Shown here: positions 6,820 to 9,896 of the stretch, piece by piece | Layout: each line of letters starts with the position of its first letter | Numbering within the stretch: position 1 is the stretch's first letter | Assembly (NCBI GenBank): GCA_024276255.1 | Contig: JAJRXO010000238.1 | Coordinates: 1 to 9,896, forward strand | Reading direction: 5' to 3' | From: Chloroflexota bacterium | Lineage (GTDB): Bacteria > Chloroflexota > Anaerolineae > J102 | Length of the DNA: 9,896 nucleotides | The notes under the pieces: model-generated | Told to the model about the DNA's origin: nothing | Databases searched by the model: none | Seen by the model: the letters and a program-made list of their open reading frames with translations, nothing else | Made by a program: the position numbers and the translations under genes

Positions 6820-7229
6820 TCTCCTTTCCCGTCTGTACTGCTTCCTGGGCGATGATGGAAGTTCGTCATCGCCACGATGTCGATCGATTGCAGCGCGCCA
6901 TGCGCCAGTTTGTCCGCAATCTGGGTTTTCATGATCCCAAAGAAACAGAGTTGTTGATTGCCGTGCGCGAGCTGGCCCAGAACGCCTGGCAGCATGGGGG
7001 CGGCGGCATCGTGTGCTGGCACCCCGTCACAACCGCCCGCGGCCAGGGAATCGAGATCATCTGCAAGGATGACGGTCCCGGTATTGTCGATATCGCCTCG
7101 GCCCTCCGGGATGGCACGGGCACGGGGCTGGGCGCCGGCCTGGGTGCGGCCCAACGTCTGACTGACTATCTGGCGATTCAATCCCGTGCCGACGGCGGCC
7201 TGATCATTCATATGCAAAAGTGGCTCTGA
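6816..7229 (+). CDS. Second RsbT-like ATPase (anti-sigma/HPK family)
   Basis: A 137-residue GHKL ATPase paralogous to rsbT. It has the N box ELAQNAWQHGGGG (Glu52, Asn56), the G1 box DDGPGI (85-90) and the lid GTGTGLGAGLGAAQRL (100-115). All ATP-binding features are intact, so it is likely an active kinase or ATP-dependent binder. From general knowledge, many stressosome loci encode such a domain fused to an RsbX-like phosphatase; here the two are separate, overlapping genes. Possible roles are a second kinase for RsbR/RsbS, a competitor of RsbT for the stressosome or the histidine kinase, or a partner of the phosphatase. The start ATG 6816 overlaps the rsbT stop (ATGA). ATG 6852 or 6855 would trim about 12 poorly conserved residues and cannot be excluded. 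Confidence 0.87.
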   Translation: MISFPVCTASWAMMEVRHRHDVDRLQRAMRQFVRNLGFHDPKETELLIAVRELAQNAWQHGGGGIVCWHPVTTARGQGIEIICKDDGPGIVDIASALRDGTGTGLGAGLGAAQRLTDYLAIQSRADGGLIIHMQKWL

Positions 7230-7825
7230 TGCAATTCGGCATTTCCAAACGCTCACTGTATGGTAGCAGCTCGTGTGGTGACGATGCCTTCACGTATGAA
7301 GACGATGAGCGTGCGCTGATGGCCGTGGTCGACGGCCTGGGTCACGGCAGGCGCGCGGCCGAGTCGGCCCGAGTCGCCATGCAGGAGCTCAACGATATTG
7401 CATTGTTTCCGATCGAGGACATAATACAGCGCCTGCACAACGCCCTCAAACCCACCGTGGGCGCGGCGCTGACTGTTGCCATCTTGCATAAAAGCAGCTA
7501 CAAACTGGAAGTCTGCGGCATTGGCAATGTGCAGATGCAACTGGCGACCGCCGACAAACTCTATCGTTTTGACGGTGCTCCCGGCATTCTCGGCGTTTAC
7601 AGAAATCAATGTCGGCCGCGATTTTTTCAATATCACCCCGGCGATATCATCGTTATCTACACCGATGGCATCAAATCATCCTATAGTGCTGCTAAACTGC
7701 ACTACATTCTGCATCCCAATCCCAGGCGCATTGCCTCCAACATTATGCAGCAATATCGTCGTGGTACAGACGATGCCCTGGTGTTAGTAGCGTTGGAAAC
7801 GCCCTCGCTACCCCAAACCCCTTAG
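7229..7825 (+). CDS. rsbX: RsbX-like PP2C-type Ser/Thr phosphatase
   Basis: A 198-residue single-domain SpoIIE/PP2C-family phosphatase, almost the length of B. subtilis RsbX (199). Metal-binding acidic residues are visible at Asp18/Asp19 (SSCGDDAF), Asp35 in VVDGLGHG (33-40), Asp146 in IYTDGI, and Asp181/Asp182 (GTDDALVLV). In the known system RsbX dephosphorylates RsbS-P and RsbR-P so that the stressosome recaptures RsbT and the response is reset. The ATG at 7229 overlaps the previous stop (TGATG). An in-frame GTG at 7220 would add three residues but is less well placed. The overlap with the RsbT2 gene suggests coupled, stoichiometric synthesis. No sensor or coiled-coil region precedes the catalytic domain, which separates it from RsbU. 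Confidence 0.9.
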   Translation: MQFGISKRSLYGSSSCGDDAFTYEDDERALMAVVDGLGHGRRAAESARVAMQELNDIALFPIEDIIQRLHNALKPTVGAALTVAILHKSSYKLEVCGIGNVQMQLATADKLYRFDGAPGILGVYRNQCRPRFFQYHPGDIIVIYTDGIKSSYSAAKLHYILHPNPRRIASNIMQQYRRGTDDALVLVALETPSLPQTP

Positions 7826-7892
7826 CCCGGCAGGAGTCGATTCTCGCTGCTGGAATATAGCTAACTTTGATACCCCTCTGAGAGGCCATGTC
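7826..7892 (+). promoter_or_regulatory. Intergenic gap before the histidine kinase, with small dyad at its ribosome site
   Basis: This 67-base gap is the largest within the rsb operon. It holds no recognisable terminator and no convincing promoter. CCTCT-G-AGAGG (7875-7885) is a perfect 5-base dyad with a one-base centre, overlapping the probable ribosome-binding GAGAGG that serves GTG 7893. It could be coincidence, or a protein-binding site. Confidence 0.3.
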
Positions 7893-9851
7893 GTGACACA
7901 AGATTATCTCAATGCCTATACCGAGCTGCTGGAACAGCATTTTCTGCGCCCGGGCGAGGCCTGGTTTGAGGGAGCCTATCGCCTGGGGCAGACGCTGGTG
8001 CGGGCAAATTACGAGCTGGAAGATGTGGTGGAATTGCACGACACCGCTCTGCAACGATTGGCACAAAAACATCCGGATGCCGATTTCACAGCCGAGCGCG
8101 GGCATTATCTGTTGCTGGAGGTGCTTACTGCCTACGCCATGGCCTTCAAAGCCCAGAGTGAACTGCTGAATCTGCGCTCGCAGGCCCTGGCCGAAAGCGA
8201 ACAGAAATATCGGGCGCTGGTCGATCGGGCGCATGATGGCATCCTCATCGTGCAGGATGGGACGATCATATTTGCCAATCCCAAGATGGAGGAAATGACC
8301 TCCTACGACGCAGAGACCCTGCTGGCCATGGATGTGGATTCGTTGCTGCAATCGCAGGAATTGCTGGCCCATATCAACAGCGCAGCCGATGTGACCAGCC
8401 CACCCCTGTTTACCATGGCCTATTTGCAGACAGCCATCGGCCAGACGCCGGTCGAAGCCTCGGCCGGGTTCATCACCTATGATCGCAAGCCCGCGGTCAT
8501 GATCGTGGTTAGGGACCTGACAGAGCGTATGGAACTGCAACGACGCCTGCAGAGCCGCACCAAACGTCTCAGCGCCCTTAATCGTATTGCCGGCGCGGTC
8601 AGCGCCACGCTCGATCTGGAAGCCCTGCTGGAAACTGTTTACAACGAGATTCAGCCCCTGTTTCAGCCCGACGCGTTTTTCATTGCCCTGTATGAACCGG
8701 AGGAGAGGATAATCGATTTTCATTTTCTGATCGACGAGGGACAACGCGCAGTACCGATGAGACAACCCCTGGATCGCAGCCTGACCGCGCACGTTATCCG
8801 CAGCAAACAACCCCTGCTGATTTCAAATCGGGACGAGATTTACGCCCGATTTCCCCATATCGAACGTTGGGGCACGCAGAAAGTATCAGAGACATGGCTG
8901 GGGGTGCCCATGCGCGTGGGAGAGCAATTGATCGGGGTGATCAGCGTACAAGCCTATAATGATCACGCATACGATGACGAGGACATGGAATTGCTGGGTA
9001 CCATTGCCGATCAAGTGGCTGTGGCCATTGCCAATGCTCGCCTGTATGCTCAGGCCCAGAAGGAGATCGCACAACGTAAAGCCGCCGAAGAGGCCCTGCG
9101 CATGTACAGCCAGGACCTGGAATCGCTGGTGGCGGAACGCACCAAGGCATTGCAGGAGGCGCAGGAACAGATCTTGCGCCAGGAGAAACTGGCGGTGATA
9201 GGTCAGCTGGCTGCCAGCATCAGCCACGAGCTACGGAATCCGCTAGGAGTCATCACCAATGCCATCTATTACCTGAAGATGGTGCTCAGCAACGAAAACG
9301 AAAAAGTACAGGAATATCTGAATCTGATCGAAGAACAGGCATTGAAGACCGCCAAGATCGCCTCCAACCTGCTGGAATTCACCCGCAGTCGCCCCCCTCA
9401 ACCCAGCACTATCTCGCTCGATGAATTCCTGCCCCACCTGCTTCGTCTGGTTCCGCCCCCCGTTTCAGTGCAGATCGATTTGCAGATTCCTGCCAAACTG
9501 CCGCCCCTGTACGTGGATCGCACTCATCTGGAACAAATCCTCACCAATTTGCTCAGCAACGCCTATCAGGCCATGCCCCACGGAGGTCGTGTCACAATCA
9601 CGGCGGAAGCTGCTGGTAACGCCGTACATCTGGCCGTAAGCGACACCGGTGAAGGCATGACCGAGGAAGTCATTGCCCAGATTTTCGAACCCCTGTTCAC
9701 CACCAAAGCCCAGGGCATTGGTCTGGGTCTGGCCATCACCAAGAATCTGGTCACGGCCAACGGGGGACGCATCGAGGTGCAAAGCGAGCCCGACAAAGGC
9801 AGCACCTTCATCGTCACCCTGCCAGGTGTAAAACAAGCCAACAAGCATTGA
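7893..9851 (+). CDS. Cytosolic hybrid-input histidine kinase: RsbU_N-like, PAS, GAF, HisKA, HATPase
   Basis: A 652-residue sensor histidine kinase without membrane segments. Residues 1-95 (YLNAYTELLEQHF-x-RPGE, AYRLGQTLV, DVVELHDTALQRL, LLLEVLTAYAMAFKA) resemble the helical RsbU N-terminal domain that binds RsbT. PAS follows at about 103-215 (YRALVDRAHDGILIVQDG, IIFANPKMEEMT), GAF at about 226-384 (LNRIAGAVSATLDLEALLETV, GVPMRVGEQLIGVISVQA), and a coiled coil at 385-430. The H box is SISHELRNP with His445; the N box has Asn556; the G1 box DTGEGM is at 584-589; the F box IFEPLFTTK is at 597-605; and the G2 box GIGLGLA is at 608-614. GTG 7893 is the only suitable start after the ribosome-like GAGAGG. 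It probably responds to RsbT released from the stressosome and passes phosphate to a response regulator. The catalytic call is secure; the RsbU_N match was made by eye. Confidence 0.9.
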   Translation: MTQDYLNAYTELLEQHFLRPGEAWFEGAYRLGQTLVRANYELEDVVELHDTALQRLAQKHPDADFTAERGHYLLLEVLTAYAMAFKAQSELLNLRSQALAESEQKYRALVDRAHDGILIVQDGTIIFANPKMEEMTSYDAETLLAMDVDSLLQSQELLAHINSAADVTSPPLFTMAYLQTAIGQTPVEASAGFITYDRKPAVMIVVRDLTERMELQRRLQSRTKRLSALNRIAGAVSATLDLEALLETVYNEIQPLFQPDAFFIALYEPEERIIDFHFLIDEGQRAVPMRQPLDRSLTAHVIRSKQPLLISNRDEIYARFPHIERWGTQKVSETWLGVPMRVGEQLIGVISVQAYNDHAYDDEDMELLGTIADQVAVAIANARLYAQAQKEIAQRKAAEEALRMYSQDLESLVAERTKALQEAQEQILRQEKLAVIGQLAASISHELRNPLGVITNAIYYLKMVLSNENEKVQEYLNLIEEQALKTAKIASNLLEFTRSRPPQPSTISLDEFLPHLLRLVPPPVSVQIDLQIPAKLPPLYVDRTHLEQILTNLLSNAYQAMPHGGRVTITAEAAGNAVHLAVSDTGEGMTEEVIAQIFEPLFTTKAQGIGLGLAITKNLVTANGGRIEVQSEPDKGSTFIVTLPGVKQANKH

Positions 9852-9852
9852 C

Positions 9853-9896
9853 AGGAGTTTGTCATCACGACCGACTGCAATTGCTCATCAACCATC
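9853..9896 (+). other. Possible beginning of the next operon gene (cut by window edge)
   Basis: AGGAG at 9853-9857 follows the kinase stop by one base and looks like a ribosome site. No ATG follows. The frame beginning at GTC/ATC 9861-9866 is open to the edge (I-T-T-D-C-N-C-S-S-T-I), which would suit the leader of a receiver domain, but there is too little sequence to identify a product or start codon. Confidence 0.25.

Noticed and set aside
7743..8810. 355-codon minus-strand open frame opposite the histidine kinase N-terminal half
   Set aside because: The plus strand encodes clear RsbU_N-like, PAS and GAF segments; the minus translation shows no recognisable domain and begins mid-gene.
1..9896. 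CRISPR arrays, tRNA/rRNA genes, insertion sequences, phage genes or attachment sites
   Set aside because: No direct-repeat/spacer pattern, cloverleaf, transposase or terminal inverted repeats were seen on either strand.

Overview
The window reads as a chromosomal segment of a Chloroflexota bacterium, probably Anaerolineae-like. This is an inference from protein style: a Thr/Pro-rich linker on an exported protein, a membrane-tethered Ser/Thr kinase next to an FHA-winged-helix regulator, and RsbR/S/T genes of the kind common there. There is no rRNA or other taxonomic marker. Coding density is very high and no gene-free stretch exceeds about 140 bases.

Left part (1-4022, plus strand). A run of tightly packed genes: the 3' end of a glycoside hydrolase family 3-like protein with a Thr/Pro linker and three membrane helices; a Ser/Thr protein kinase anchored by a C-terminal helix; an FHA domain joined to an OmpR-type winged helix; and hemW, a radical-SAM heme chaperone, which starts at a TTG overlapping the preceding stop. 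The kinase and FHA-regulator probably form a phospho-threonine signalling pair. HemW looks like a housekeeping gene coupled to them.

Middle (4041-5184). A cytoplasmic-type L-asparaginase runs on the minus strand, tail to tail with hemW. It diverges from the next operon across a short AT-rich region that contains two overlapping sigma70-type promoters facing opposite ways.

Right part (5185-9896, plus strand). A complete stressosome-type partner-switching operon: rsbR (RsbRD-type N domain plus STAS), rsbS (STAS with the phosphorylatable Ser), rsbT (HPK-like Ser/Thr kinase), a second RsbT-like ATPase, an RsbX-like PP2C phosphatase, and a 652-residue cytosolic histidine kinase. Four of the genes are linked by 1-4 base stop/start overlaps. 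The histidine kinase begins with a segment resembling the RsbT-binding N-terminal domain of RsbU, followed by PAS, GAF, HisKA and HATPase. No RsbU phosphatase, RsbV, RsbW or sigma factor is seen. The simplest model is that stress-released RsbT (or its paralogue) switches on the histidine kinase, so that stressosome output runs through a two-component pathway. The expected response regulator would lie just past the window edge, where a Shine-Dalgarno-like AGGAG follows the kinase stop. The RsbU_N-histidine kinase and the split RsbT2/RsbX pair are the most noteworthy items.
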